Assembly: GCF_900696085.1 (NCBI RefSeq) | Contig: NZ_CAADFC020000004.1 | Location: 248,001-312,000, forward strand | Length of the DNA stretch: 64,000 nucleotides | Source of the DNA: Bradyrhizobium ivorense | GTDB taxonomy: Bacteria; Pseudomonadota; Alphaproteobacteria; Rhizobiales; Xanthobacteraceae | Reading direction: 5' to 3' | Shown: in pieces, positions 18,775 to 27,744 of the stretch | Layout: every line of letters starts with the position of its first letter | Numbering within the stretch: the stretch's first letter is position 1 | Made by a program: the position numbers and the translations under genes | Notes under the pieces: generated by a model | Databases searched by the model: none | Told to the model about the DNA's origin: nothing | The model's input: only the letters and a program-made list of their open reading frames with translations

Positions 18775-20229
18775 TTATCCTGGTCCGTCTGCCAATGCCT
18801 TGGCCACATTTCGGAAGCGATCGAGCGCTGTTTGCAGGCTCTCGACGATTTCGGCTGCAACTTCGTCCGGCGGTGGAAGGAGATCGGGATCGTCGAGCGT
18901 ATGATCCTTGAGCCAGAAGATGTCGAGATTGACCTTGTCGCGCGCGAGCAGAGTGCCAATATCGAACCGCTTGAACTTCTCGGACTCCTGACGCTCGAAG
19001 CGCCGTCCCGAACGATAACACGCGACGAAATCATCGAGGTCGGCCCTCACCATCGGACGCTCCTTCAGCGTAAAGCGCTGGTTTGTGCGAAGGTCATAAA
19101 TCCAGAGTTCCTTTGTGGCCGGCTCCTCGGAGGGCGGCTTCTTGTCGAAGAACAGCACGTTCGCCTTGACGCCCTGCTTGTAGAAAATGCCCGTCGGCAA
19201 TCGCAGCAGGGTATGGAAATCAAAGTTCTTCAGAAGCCTGCGCCTGATGGTTTCGCCAGCGCCGCCTTCGAACAAGACATTGTCCGGCAACACCACGGCC
19301 GCCTCGCCATCCGGCGCAAGCACCGTCATGACGTGCTGAAGGAAGTTCAGCTGCTTGTTGGACGTGGTGACGAAAAAATCCTGACGGTCGTAGTCCTCGC
19401 GCTCGCTGTCGATCTCGCCGTCGTCGCGGACGATGCGGTAGCTCTGCTTCTTGCCGAATGGCGGATTGGTGAGGACGACGTCATAGGTCTTGCCGCCGGC
19501 GCCGAGCAGCGCGTCCTTGGCTTCGACGATGGAATCAACACCCGTGATACCATGCAGATAGAGATTCATCGCAGCAAGGCGGACAACTTCAGGGACGATA
19601 TCAACGCCGGAGAACTTGTTTTTCAGCGCCGTATACACTCTGCGGTCACCGGCCTTCGCGTGCCCCTTCATGCGCTCCCAGGCGGCGAGCAGGAAACCCG
19701 CCGTGCCGCAGGCTGGATCGTGCACGGTCTGATGCGGCTCGGGATCGACGACCTCGACCATCGCCTCGATCAGCGGACGCGGGGTGAAGTACTGTCCTGC
19801 ACCGGACTTGACGTCCTCGGCGTTGCGGGCCAGCAGGCCTTCATAGATGTTGCCCTTCACATCGACGGGAAGGCCGAGCCACGTCTCGCCGTCGATCAGC
19901 CCCACCAGGCGCTTGAGCTTGGCAGGGTCCTGGATTTCGCTCTGCGCCTTGAGGAAGATCGCGCCGATGATTCCCGGTTGCTTGGAGAGCTTCTCCAGCA
20001 GTTTCACGTAAGCGGCGTTGAGCGCCTCGCCCGAGAGGTCCTTGATGTCATCCCAGCGCGCGCCTTCGGGAAGCATCGAGGCTTCGCCGATCTGCGTGAC
20101 GCGTTCCTCGTCCATCTTGAGAAAGAGGAGATAGGAAATCTGGCTGATATAGGCCTGATAGGACACGCCCTGATCGCGCAACACGTGGGCAAAGTTCCAG
20201 ACCTTGGCGACGAGGCTTTGTGCATTCAT
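18775..20229 (-). CDS. hsdM: Type I restriction-modification DNA methyltransferase subunit
   Basis: A 484-residue N6-adenine methyltransferase subunit. The N-terminal helical HsdM_N domain covers about residues 1-140. The catalytic domain has motif X-like F-T-P-R at 148-151, SAM motif I DPACGTAGF at 171-179 and catalytic motif IV NPPF at 255-258. It methylates the recognition site chosen by the S subunit, and forms the M2S and R2M2S complexes. It is last in the operon hsdR-vapB-vapC-hsdS-hsdM, and its ATG overlaps the hsdS stop by four bases (20226-20229). It is intact. Confidence 0.95.
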   Translation of the reverse strand: MNAQSLVAKVWNFAHVLRDQGVSYQAYISQISYLLFLKMDEERVTQIGEASMLPEGARWDDIKDLSGEALNAAYVKLLEKLSKQPGIIGAIFLKAQSEIQDPAKLKRLVGLIDGETWLGLPVDVKGNIYEGLLARNAEDVKSGAGQYFTPRPLIEAMVEVVDPEPHQTVHDPACGTAGFLLAAWERMKGHAKAGDRRVYTALKNKFSGVDIVPEVVRLAAMNLYLHGITGVDSIVEAKDALLGAGGKTYDVVLTNPPFGKKQSYRIVRDDGEIDSEREDYDRQDFFVTTSNKQLNFLQHVMTVLAPDGEAAVVLPDNVLFEGGAGETIRRRLLKNFDFHTLLRLPTGIFYKQGVKANVLFFDKKPPSEEPATKELWIYDLRTNQRFTLKERPMVRADLDDFVACYRSGRRFERQESEKFKRFDIGTLLARDKVNLDIFWLKDHTLDDPDLLPPPDEVAAEIVESLQTALDRFRNVAKALADGPG

Positions 20230-21764
20230 GATGCCAGCTTTCGTGCGCGACTGCGTTTGGTGCGCGCGAAATTGCTGCCGTTGCCTGCCAATAATGTGGT
20301 TGCAGGTTCATCAGCCTTATCCTGTGGCACCAAACGGCCTTGGAACGCTGCCTTCAAGATCGATTGCTTCAAACGCGCTACGTCAGCTGCCTCGGCATCA
20401 AGCAGAGCAATCGCCTCCTCCCACCAGGTAAGAGCGTCGGCCACGCGCCGGATGATTTCAACGGCTTCCGCCGACGGCGGAACGGGGACGGGCAGCATGC
20501 TTACCTTCGTCAAGCTAATCGAAGCCAAATTGGTCGTCTGCTTTCCTTTTTCAATGAAGAAACTCCGGCCCATCTCGTTGGCATAGTGAGATATGAAAAA
20601 TGGATCGAAAGCCTTGCTATGTAGGCGAACACGAAAAACATGGTTCTGGTGGATCATATTGGGGATAGTTCCATCCCATACCCATCCTCGACCAATCTTG
20701 TCTCGATCGCCACCCTCATTGAGCAGTAAATCGCCGGCAACTAGACGAAGCTTCTCAGCAGAAGCGCGCTCTACGACAATCGACTTCACTTCGGAAAGAT
20801 CGACGTGACCGCGCTGAACATTGGCTACACGGAGATATGGAACAATGACCGGATCGACAGGCTTCCGTTTTTTGTCAACGGTGATGCCACCAACGATCTC
20901 TCCGATCTCCCCTAGGGTTGACCAAGCCCAACCGTTTGGAATTTCATGCAAGGCAGAGGTGTCGAGTTGCTCCTTGACGAGGGCACGACGGGTGCGTCCG
21001 CTTACAGAGGCACTGTTGGCGCCTTCCTTCTTGATGTCGGCAAGGACGTCACGACCGGTTTCAGATGTCGGATTGGCCGCTCGCCAATCCCTCGTGAGTT
21101 CGCCAGTGACCGCAGCCTTCAGCAACGCGCGGCGGAAGGTGTCGAGGTCCTTGCGCGCCGCTGCCAGCGCGGCCTCACCCTCCGCAATTTCGGCGAACAG
21201 CTCATCGACGCGGGCGACGATGCGGCGCTGTTCGGCTAATGGGGCAAGCGGAAACTTCGCCTCCCTCAACCAATCTGCGGGCACTCGCAACTGCCCAGCC
21301 GATCCGCTCATATTTCGCTTTGCGCGTCCGCGAAATCCGCGATCGACCAACCAATACCAGAGATAGCGCTGATCGACCGCAACGGGACGAAAGACGTGAA
21401 ACTCCGTTGATCCAGCTGCGTATCTGTTAGGTAGCCCTACAACCGGAGCGACCTTTCCGTTCTCCATGCAGGGCGTGATCTTTGCGAAGATCACATCACC
21501 TTCCATAAAGCGAACATAACCTTTGGCGACATCCTGTACACGCCGGCGGGCAGAAGTATCGATCTGTCCCGTCTCCTCCGCAACGGCCACCATTGGAATG
21601 AACGGAATTTCAGAAGCCGGATCGAGGCCGTCGAAACTCGTTGAAGGATTGAGTGGAGAGACCTTATCCATGGTTGTCCAACACCATCCGAACGGCAGGG
21701 ACCAAGGCCCATCGTCCTGCATCGAAGCTTCGGCTCCATGAATTGCTGCAACGCCAACCCTCAT
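20226..21764 (-). CDS. hsdS: Type I restriction-modification specificity subunit
   Basis: About 512 residues with two target-recognition domains. The first opens with L-P-F-G-W-C-W-T-T and the second with I-P-N-G-W-A-W-S-T-L-G-E-I, the usual W-x-W/S-x-x-L-G-E hallmarks. Each is followed by a long conserved helix: one with L-A-P-L-A-E-Q-R-R-I-V-A-R-V-D-E-L-F, and a C-terminal one ending L-K-Q-S-I-L-K-A-A-F-Q-G-R-L-V. It sets the bipartite DNA target, which cannot be predicted here. ATG 21764 sits inside the vapC stop (TGATG), so translation is coupled to the toxin gene; ATG 21722 is an alternative that would still keep both domains. Confidence 0.92.
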   Translation of the reverse strand: MRVGVAAIHGAEASMQDDGPWSLPFGWCWTTMDKVSPLNPSTSFDGLDPASEIPFIPMVAVAEETGQIDTSARRRVQDVAKGYVRFMEGDVIFAKITPCMENGKVAPVVGLPNRYAAGSTEFHVFRPVAVDQRYLWYWLVDRGFRGRAKRNMSGSAGQLRVPADWLREAKFPLAPLAEQRRIVARVDELFAEIAEGEAALAAARKDLDTFRRALLKAAVTGELTRDWRAANPTSETGRDVLADIKKEGANSASVSGRTRRALVKEQLDTSALHEIPNGWAWSTLGEIGEIVGGITVDKKRKPVDPVIVPYLRVANVQRGHVDLSEVKSIVVERASAEKLRLVAGDLLLNEGGDRDKIGRGWVWDGTIPNMIHQNHVFRVRLHSKAFDPFFISHYANEMGRSFFIEKGKQTTNLASISLTKVSMLPVPVPPSAEAVEIIRRVADALTWWEEAIALLDAEAADVARLKQSILKAAFQGRLVPQDKADEPATTLLAGNGSNFARTKRSRARKLAS

Positions 21765-22171
21765 CACACCGCCCAATCCGTCACAATCAGCCCCGGCACG
21801 CGCGAAAATTCGCGCGTGTTCAGCGTCACCAGGGCGGCGTCGCGGCGGCGCGCCTGCGCTGCGATCAGGCAGTCATACGCGCCGATCGGCGTGCCCTTGC
21901 TTTCGAGATGCGTGCGGATATCGCCCGCATGCGCTGCGTCCTCTGCTTCGAAGGGCAGCACCTCGATTCCCGGCGCCAGAAACTCCGCCAATAGACGCTC
22001 AGCCTCGGCGCGCCTGTCGCTGCGCGCGTAGCCGTAGCGCAACTCGAATAGCGCGATCACCGGAAAACCAATCTCCGTCCCGAGCCGCAACTGCTCGCCG
22101 AGGCGATGCCTGACCGAAGGGATGCGGCGGTTCATGGCGTAGATGGCGATGTTGGTGTCGAGGCAGATCAT
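21764..22171 (-). CDS. vapC: PIN-domain toxin, VapC type
   Basis: A 135-residue PIN-domain ribonuclease. The acidic catalytic set is visible: D5 in C-L-D-T-N, E43 in F-E-L-R, and D100 in A-Y-D-C-L-I-A-A, with T-L-N-T-R-E-F at 116-122. VapC toxins typically cleave tRNA or rRNA sites and are silenced by VapB. Its ATG overlaps the vapB stop by four bases and its own stop overlaps the hsdS start (TGATG). The toxin thus sits in the middle of the restriction operon and is coupled to its genes on both sides. Confidence 0.93.
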   Translation of the reverse strand: MICLDTNIAIYAMNRRIPSVRHRLGEQLRLGTEIGFPVIALFELRYGYARSDRRAEAERLLAEFLAPGIEVLPFEAEDAAHAGDIRTHLESKGTPIGAYDCLIAAQARRRDAALVTLNTREFSRVPGLIVTDWAV

Positions 22172-22428
22172 TCGTCGAAAAACACCCGCGGATCCGGCTC
22201 GACCGGCGATTCGTCGGGAATGCCATCAGGCAGAAAGTCCCTCGCACCGAGTTCGTCGAGCCGCGCAAACCACGCGTCCACGTCGATGGGCGGCTTCTTG
22301 ATCGGCTCGAGAATCACCTTGTCGCCGACCTTGCTCACCCGGACCTCGCTGCCCTCGAAGCGGAACTCCTTGGGCAGGCGGACGGCTTGGCTGCGGCCAT
22401 GCATGAAGAGCTTGGCGGTTGCACTCAT
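22168..22428 (-). CDS. vapB: Antitoxin, VapB type (AbrB/SpoVT-like)
   Basis: An 86-residue antitoxin. The first half is a swapped-hairpin DNA-binding domain of VapB/AbrB type ([18 protein letters not shown], then [14 protein letters not shown]). The acidic C-terminus would wrap the toxin. A strong GGAGG lies seven bases before ATG 22428, so it has its own ribosome entry although it lies just 40 bases after hsdR. The AT-rich gap before it may be its operator. Confidence 0.93.
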   Translation of the reverse strand: MSATAKLFMHGRSQAVRLPKEFRFEGSEVRVSKVGDKVILEPIKKPPIDVDAWFARLDELGARDFLPDGIPDESPVEPDPRVFFDE

Positions 22429-22439
22429 GACCCGCCTCC

Positions 22440-22471
22440 GTCAATTTGATAGATACCAATGATATATATCA
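22440..22471 (-). promoter_or_regulatory. Possible internal promoter/operator of vapBC
   Basis: The 40-base gap between the hsdR stop and vapB is strikingly AT-rich in a GC-rich region. It contains GATATATATC and an imperfect palindrome bounded by TTGATA and TATCA. VapB-type antitoxins usually bind such palindromes over their own promoter. No start site can be proven from sequence. Confidence 0.35.
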
Positions 22472-25213
22472 CGCCACCAGCGTATCGGTCAACTCGTCGA
22501 GCAGCGCTGGCAGCCGTACACCGAACAGCGCCCGCGCCCTGAGAATCCCGCCGCGGCCGGCGAACTCGGGGGCATCGACGATGTCCTCCGGCCTGATCTC
22601 GATGTTGACCGCAAGGTGATCGCGGATCGCCATCAGCCACGCCCGCTGCTCCTCAGTGTAGACGCGGCCGGCCTTCTCCTCGCGGCCGAGCCAGAGATTG
22701 AACCGGCCGGCGACGAGCGACGGCAGCGGCTCCAGCGTTTCGGCCTGCGACAGCGCGTAGCGCACCAACATCACGATATCGGCGAGCGTGCCGGCCGGGT
22801 TGCCCTTCACCTTGTCGGAGGCGAGGCGCTTGTAGGCACGCCAGATGTCGACGGGTTCTAGCAGCCAAGGCGGACGGCGCAACGCCTCGCGCAAATCATC
22901 CACCGCTTCGTAGGTCAGGCGGCGTGCCGCGTACGGCAGACGATAGAGAATCTGCAGCGCCGTCAGTTCGTCGCGACGCTCTTCGAGGAAGCGCTGGAAG
23001 CGATCCACCGTATCGGCCGCCTTCTTCTCATCCCAACCGGAGGAAACGACTGCGTCCGTGGAGACGGTGTCGATCCTGATATCGGCGGCGGCCTTGACCT
23101 CCTTCAATAGGCGCCGAAGGGCCGGATCGTCGAGGATCGTCGCCGCATCATCCTTCGCCGCATCACGCGCCGCCTTCTGTTCCGCCTCCGGCGCCTCCTT
23201 CGGGACGCGCGCTGCAAGCGCGTCGGGATCGATCGCGCTGAGCAGACGCCCGGCGAGGCCCGACAGATCGACGCCGCCCGATGCCTTGACGATCGCAGCC
23301 CGATCCCTTTCGCCGATCCGCCTATCGAGCGCAGCCAACCGCCCCGCAAGCGTGGCGAAGGCATCATCGTCGCGTCGGCCGGCGGCGATCTCGTCGATCA
23401 ACCTGTCAAACGAGATCGCGCGATTGCGCTCCAGGGGCTGCGAAACGGTCTTCAAGCTCTCCGACACGCCTACGGCATCAATCATCACGAAGCGCGTCTT
23501 GGCGTCGGCATCTGGTGTCACCTCACGCAACTTTTCCGCCGAGATGGTGCGCGCGCCGCGGCCCTTCATCTGTTCGAAATACAGCTCAGACCTGACATCA
23601 CGGAGAAAGATGAGGACTTCGAGCGGCTTCACGTCGGTGCCGGTCGCGATCATATCCACAGTAATCGCAATCCGCGGATTGTAGTCGTTGCGGAACGCCC
23701 CGATCAGCGCTTCGGGGTCGCCGCCATCGGTCTTGTAGGTGATCTTCTTGGCAAAGTCGTTGCCCTTGCCAAAGACCTCGCGCACGAGCTGCGTGATCTC
23801 CTCGGCATGGTGGTCGTCCTTGGCGAAGATCAGTGTCTTCGGCACTTCCGTGCGGCCCGGAAAGAGCTCGGTGAACAGCGTGTCGCGATAGGTCTCCAGC
23901 ACCGTGCGGATCTGATTGGGCGCAAGCACGGTGCGGTCGATCTGATCCGGCGTATAGCTGAAATCCGCCTCCAGCGTTTCATAGCGCTGAACCCGCGTGC
24001 GCTTGTCGCGCACCGGCAGCTCATAGCCCTTTTTCACCGTCGCACCACGTTCGCCGATTTCGGTGCGGATACGGAAAATATCGAAGCCGACATTGACGCC
24101 ATCGACGACGGAGCGCTCGTAGGGATACTGCGCGACAAGATTCTTGCCGAAGAAGCCGAGCGTGTGCAGTGAAGGCGTTGCGGTGAGGCCGACCGTGAAC
24201 GCATCGAAATAGTCGAGCACCTGCCGCCAGGTGCCATAGATCGAGCGATGACATTCATCGGTGATGACGAGATCGAACGTCTCGATCGGGATCGACGGGT
24301 TGTACGTGACGAGCCGTTCGGTTTCGGTGTTCGGCTGCTCGAAGGATGAGGCTTCTTCGTCTTCTTCGGAGAGATCCTTGCCCGTCAGCACCGAGTAGAC
24401 ACGCTGGATCGTTGCGATCACGATCTCAGCGTCCTTGTCCAACCCGGCTCCGCCGAGCTTTTGAACATTGTAGATTTCGGAGAATGATCGCCCGGTGCCG
24501 GGCGGGCGATAGGCGAGATACTCATCGCGGGTCTGCCGCACCAGGTTGGCGCGGTCGGCGAGGAACAGGATGCGCTTGAAGCCGGCGTGCGCGAGCAGGC
24601 GGTAACTGAAGGTGCAGGCGGTGAAGGTCTTGCCCGCGCCGGTCGCCATCTGCACCAGCGCGCGCGGGTGGTTCGCAGCCATCGAACGTTCGAGGTTGGA
24701 GACCGCCTCGATTTGGCAGGCGCGCAGACCATCGGTCAGAAAAGTGGGCATGGCCTGCAGCCGACCACGCAAGGTGGCCGGCTCCTTCAGCCAGCGCCCC
24801 AAAGTCTCGGGGCGGTGGAAGGTGAACACGCGGCGCGAGACCGGGTCGGGGTCGGCATGATCGCGGAAGATGGTCTCGGTGCCGGTTGCGACGTATTCGA
24901 ACCGAACCTGACCTGGCTCGCGCACCAAATGCTTCGGCATGCCGGCGATGTACCGCGATGCCTGCTCGGAGAAGCCGGACAGAGTGCTGCCTTCGGACTT
25001 GGCTTCGATCACGCCGCAAAGTGTTCGTCCGACGAAGAGGCCGTAGTCGACCGGGCCCGAAGCCGTCTGGAACTCGCGCACCGCGACGCCGAGGCCGGCG
25101 CCAAGGTTCATGTCCTCCCGGGACTGAACGACCCATCCGCAAAGCACGAGCCGCCGGTCAATCAGCGACCGGGCCTTGTCCTCCGGGTGGAATGCGCTTT
25201 CGTTCACACGCAA
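22469..25213 (-). CDS. hsdR: Type I restriction enzyme, motor/nuclease subunit (EcoEI-like)
   Basis: A 914-residue R subunit. The N-terminal PD-(D/E)xK nuclease has D56 (GPVDYGLF) and E70-x-K72 (GVIEAKSEG). The superfamily 2 translocase follows: Walker A ATGAGKT at 190-196, DECH box at 319-322, the T-A-T-P motif III, and a second RecA lobe with Q-M-K-G-R-G-A-R motif VI. The C-terminal HsdR_C helical domain binds the methylase. All catalytic residues are intact. It is the first gene of the five-gene operon. The start at 25213 is preceded by a 198-base gap with no recognisable feature. Confidence 0.94.
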   Translation of the reverse strand: MRVNESAFHPEDKARSLIDRRLVLCGWVVQSREDMNLGAGLGVAVREFQTASGPVDYGLFVGRTLCGVIEAKSEGSTLSGFSEQASRYIAGMPKHLVREPGQVRFEYVATGTETIFRDHADPDPVSRRVFTFHRPETLGRWLKEPATLRGRLQAMPTFLTDGLRACQIEAVSNLERSMAANHPRALVQMATGAGKTFTACTFSYRLLAHAGFKRILFLADRANLVRQTRDEYLAYRPPGTGRSFSEIYNVQKLGGAGLDKDAEIVIATIQRVYSVLTGKDLSEEDEEASSFEQPNTETERLVTYNPSIPIETFDLVITDECHRSIYGTWRQVLDYFDAFTVGLTATPSLHTLGFFGKNLVAQYPYERSVVDGVNVGFDIFRIRTEIGERGATVKKGYELPVRDKRTRVQRYETLEADFSYTPDQIDRTVLAPNQIRTVLETYRDTLFTELFPGRTEVPKTLIFAKDDHHAEEITQLVREVFGKGNDFAKKITYKTDGGDPEALIGAFRNDYNPRIAITVDMIATGTDVKPLEVLIFLRDVRSELYFEQMKGRGARTISAEKLREVTPDADAKTRFVMIDAVGVSESLKTVSQPLERNRAISFDRLIDEIAAGRRDDDAFATLAGRLAALDRRIGERDRAAIVKASGGVDLSGLAGRLLSAIDPDALAARVPKEAPEAEQKAARDAAKDDAATILDDPALRRLLKEVKAAADIRIDTVSTDAVVSSGWDEKKAADTVDRFQRFLEERRDELTALQILYRLPYAARRLTYEAVDDLREALRRPPWLLEPVDIWRAYKRLASDKVKGNPAGTLADIVMLVRYALSQAETLEPLPSLVAGRFNLWLGREEKAGRVYTEEQRAWLMAIRDHLAVNIEIRPEDIVDAPEFAGRGGILRARALFGVRLPALLDELTDTLVA

Positions 25214-25411
25214 CTATTAGGTGAATCCGAAGCCGCCGAAAAGCCCGCCTTTAGTGATCAAGCTGCTCATTCCGGGGATGAACCCGTCTTCTGTGAGCCG
25301 CCCAACAGACCCACGCCGGACCGGCTAATAGTCTCGGCCCGCCGCCTCCGCTGGCCGCCCTCCCGCCCTTCTGCTAATCATGGCCGCGCATATTTTGGGA
25401 ATGATCCGCCG

Positions 25412-26287
25412 ATGACGCCCCGTTTTTCCCGCAGCTCCGCCCTCGCCTCCGCGCTGCTCCTGCTCGCCGCGTCCCCCGCGCTCGCCGCCGGCGAACCCGA
25501 CGCCACGCCGAGGGGCGCCGCCGTCACCGTGCTGAAGGCGTCAAAATTCTGCTTCGACAATATCGCCGAGGTCACCGGCTTCGTGCTGCCGCGCGACGAG
25601 CAGCAGGTTCGCCCCGAGCGGTTCGGGCTGAAGGTGGCGGAGGTGAAGGTCGATGCCGGGGACAATGTCACGGCGGGGCAGCAGCTGGCGCGGCTGACCG
25701 ACGGGGCGAACTCGATAAACGTCACGGCGCCGGTGGCGGGGACGATCTCGGCTTCGACGGCGGTGGTCGGCGCGCCGGCCTCGGCCAAGGGCGAGGCGCT
25801 GTTCTCGATCATCGCCAAAAGCGAATACGACCTGGTCGGCCTGGTGCCGACCCGCGACATCGCGAGGCTGAAGACCGAGCAGACGGCGCGGATCAGGATC
25901 TCCGGCGCCGGCGATCTCGACGGCAAGGTGCGGCTGATCGCGCCGACGGTCGAGCCGAACAGCCAGCTCGGCCGGGTGTTCGTCGGCATCGCCGGCGACA
26001 AGCGGCTGCTGGTGAACTCATCCGGCCGGGCGCAGATCAAGACCGGGCAGAGCTGCGGGGTGGCGGTGCCGCTGACCGCGATCCTCTATTCCACCGCCGG
26101 CACCGTGGTGCAGGTGGTGCGCGGCGGCCGGGTCGAGACCCGGCGGGTGGAGACCGGGCTGATGTCGGCCGGCCAGGTCGAGATCCGCGACGGCGTCCAG
26201 GACGGCGACATCGTGGTCGCCCGCGCCGGCGCGCTGCTGCGCGAGGGCGATCCGGTGCGGCCGGTGGGGAATGCGGACGCGAAGTGA
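25412..26287 (+). CDS. RND-type periplasmic adaptor without adjacent pump
   Basis: A 291-residue adaptor with a clear Sec signal peptide (residues 1-26, ending A-L-A-A). It has the half-lipoyl motif V-D-A-G-D-N-V-T-A-G-Q-Q-L-A-R-L and the conserved blocks S-C-G-V-A-V-P and V-E-T-R-R-V, and matches the adaptor at 1335 along its length. No RND permease follows; a repeat and a convergent gene come next. It may serve a pump encoded elsewhere. ATG 25412 is chosen because the signal peptide begins there; the frame stays open far upstream inside hsdR antisense sequence. Confidence 0.85.
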   Translation: MTPRFSRSSALASALLLLAASPALAAGEPDATPRGAAVTVLKASKFCFDNIAEVTGFVLPRDEQQVRPERFGLKVAEVKVDAGDNVTAGQQLARLTDGANSINVTAPVAGTISASTAVVGAPASAKGEALFSIIAKSEYDLVGLVPTRDIARLKTEQTARIRISGAGDLDGKVRLIAPTVEPNSQLGRVFVGIAGDKRLLVNSSGRAQIKTGQSCGVAVPLTAILYSTAGTVVQVVRGGRVETRRVETGLMSAGQVEIRDGVQDGDIVVARAGALLREGDPVRPVGNADAK

Positions 26288-26335
26288 CGTTGCGCTGATG
26301 CGCAGATGGCGTCAGGTGAGCACGCCTCTCAGGCT

Positions 26336-26464
26336 CCCTCTCCCCTTGTGGGAGAGGGTTGGGGGTGAGGGGTATCTATCCATGCGGCGCGCCGTGCGGA
26401 GAGATACCCCTCACCCGGATTGCATCTGGCGATGCAATCCGGCCTCTCCCACAAGGGGAGAGGC
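26336..26464. repeat. Palindromic intergenic repeat, family B (copy 1)
   Basis: Opens CTCCCTCTCCCCTTGTGGGA and closes CTCTCCCACAAGGGGAGAGG. The interior holds GTGAGGGG/CCCCTCAC arms and a GGATTGCATC/GATGCAATCC hairpin. Relatives occur at 36374, 40580 and 40830. It lies between the orphan adaptor and the caspase-like gene. Confidence 0.85.
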
Positions 26465-26516
26465 GGAGCAAGCGGGCACGACACGGCGCGACGACTGATC
26501 GTCGTGGTCATGGATC

Positions 26517-26548
26517 CCGGCCCCGTGCGCAATTGCGCACTAGGCCGG
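26517..26548. repeat. 32-bp cruciform palindrome
   Basis: A perfect 16-bp palindrome GTGCGCAATTGCGCAC (26525-26540) lies inside CCGGCC/GGCCGG arms with a two-base mismatch on each side. It is 29 bases beyond the stop of the leftward caspase-like gene and could act as its terminator, although there is no T tract. Confidence 0.5.
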
Positions 26549-26576
26549 CACGACGTGGAGAGAATTACGCCCGGGC

Positions 26577-27434
26577 CTAGCCGCCGAGCTTGATATCTTC
26601 GAGCAGGGACGACGACACGCTCGGCACCTGCTCGCCTTCGCTGGCGCGGGTGATGGCGAGGCGGGTCTTGTTGAAGGCGCTTTCGGCGCCGGCCTGGGCC
26701 GAGAGGTTGTTGAGCAGCTCGGAGACCAGCACGCTGTTCGCGGTCTTGCCGTCGTCGGCGACCTTGCCCGGCGTCGCCGAGGTCAGGACCAGCGTGTTCT
26801 CCGGCGGGGAGATCGGGGCGAGGCCGTGCGAGAAGGCGCGGAAACGGCGCTCATAGGGATTGCGGCGCGAGGCATCCAGCACAACCAGCTTGGCCTTGGC
26901 GCCCTGCTGCTTCATGGCGTCGAGCACCGCCTCGACGCTGACGCCGGTGCGCTTGACGTCGGCTTCCTTCCAGATCGCGGCGTCGACCGGGATCATGTAA
27001 CTTTCACGACCCACCTGCACGCCGAAGCCGCCGAAGAACAGCATCACCACGGTGTCGGGCGTGATCTTGGCCTTCATCCGCTCCACCGCGCGGAGCATGT
27101 CGTCGCGGGTCGCGTCCTCGACGACGTCGACGTCAAAACCCTCGTGGCGCAGCGCGGCCGAAAGCATGCGGGCGTCGTTGATCGGCTGCATCAAGGGCGC
27201 CGATGCGTCCGGGTAACGGCCGTTGCCGATCACCAGCGCGACGCGGGAGGCGGCGTGCGCGATCGAGCCGGTCACCTCGGTGGCGGCAGTCCCATTGCTA
27301 AAGGTCTTGGCGACATCGCCCGAACGCTTGGTGTTGAGCGCGGCGTGGGCGCCGATCGCCAGCGACACCGTGCCGGCCGCCGCGACGGCGAAGGCAAGGG
27401 TGCGGCGGGAGATGCGAAGCTGCCGAAGGTTCAT
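26577..27434 (-). CDS. Caspase-fold (peptidase C14) protein lacking the catalytic dyad
   Basis: About 285 residues: an N-terminal signal or anchor (residues 12-31), then a caspase-like p20 domain (R-V-A-L-V-I-G-N-G-R-Y at 64-74, D-A-R-M-L-S-A-A-L at 87-95). At the catalytic histidine position the family pattern F-S-G-H-G is F-G-G-F-G, with F137. At the cysteine position V-L-D-A-C-R is V-L-D-A-S-R, with S189. The flanking sequence (GVQVGRESYMIPVDA) is well kept, so the fold is probably intact but inactive. ATG 27434 is chosen; ATG 27449 is possible. It is divergent from the gene at 27745. Confidence 0.88.
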   Translation of the reverse strand: MNLRQLRISRRTLAFAVAAAGTVSLAIGAHAALNTKRSGDVAKTFSNGTAATEVTGSIAHAASRVALVIGNGRYPDASAPLMQPINDARMLSAALRHEGFDVDVVEDATRDDMLRAVERMKAKITPDTVVMLFFGGFGVQVGRESYMIPVDAAIWKEADVKRTGVSVEAVLDAMKQQGAKAKLVVLDASRRNPYERRFRAFSHGLAPISPPENTLVLTSATPGKVADDGKTANSVLVSELLNNLSAQAGAESAFNKTRLAITRASEGEQVPSVSSSLLEDIKLGG

Positions 27435-27744
27435 GGCGTTCCCAATCATTTTCCCAAAGGCGCTCAAGTGAAGGCCGCGCCAGTTAGTCGCGTTAAACAC
27501 GGTCAGGTTTAATGGGGTTGCGATGCGTCTTGCCGTTGAATTGAACTCAATTTGCGGCGTTGCAACAAGCACTCCCTTAACCCGATCGGGTGCGCGGGGC
27601 AACCCGGTTTGGCGCATGTGGCCGGGGCGGAGAGACACTTGACGGGGTTAAGATTTCGTTTTGTGAGGTCAGTCACATTTGCAACTCCTGAGGATTCATG
27701 TAGCTTTCCAAAGGCTTGCGGGACTGGGGGCGGACCGGTCGAAC
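27435..27744. other. Divergent intergenic region
   Basis: A 310-base gap between the two divergent genes, so it must hold both promoters. It is less GC-rich than its neighbours around 27480-27560 and contains several TTAA words, but no pair fits the CtrA spacing TTAA-N7-TTAA. I recognise no operator. Confidence 0.4.

Noticed and set aside
24587..25411. Upstream extension of the orphan adaptor frame into hsdR antisense sequence.
   Set aside because: A signal peptide begins cleanly at ATG 25412.
27470..27560. TTAA words as CtrA boxes in the gap beside the caspase-like gene.
   Set aside because: The spacing is 5 or 12, not the 7 required for TTAA-N7-TTAA.
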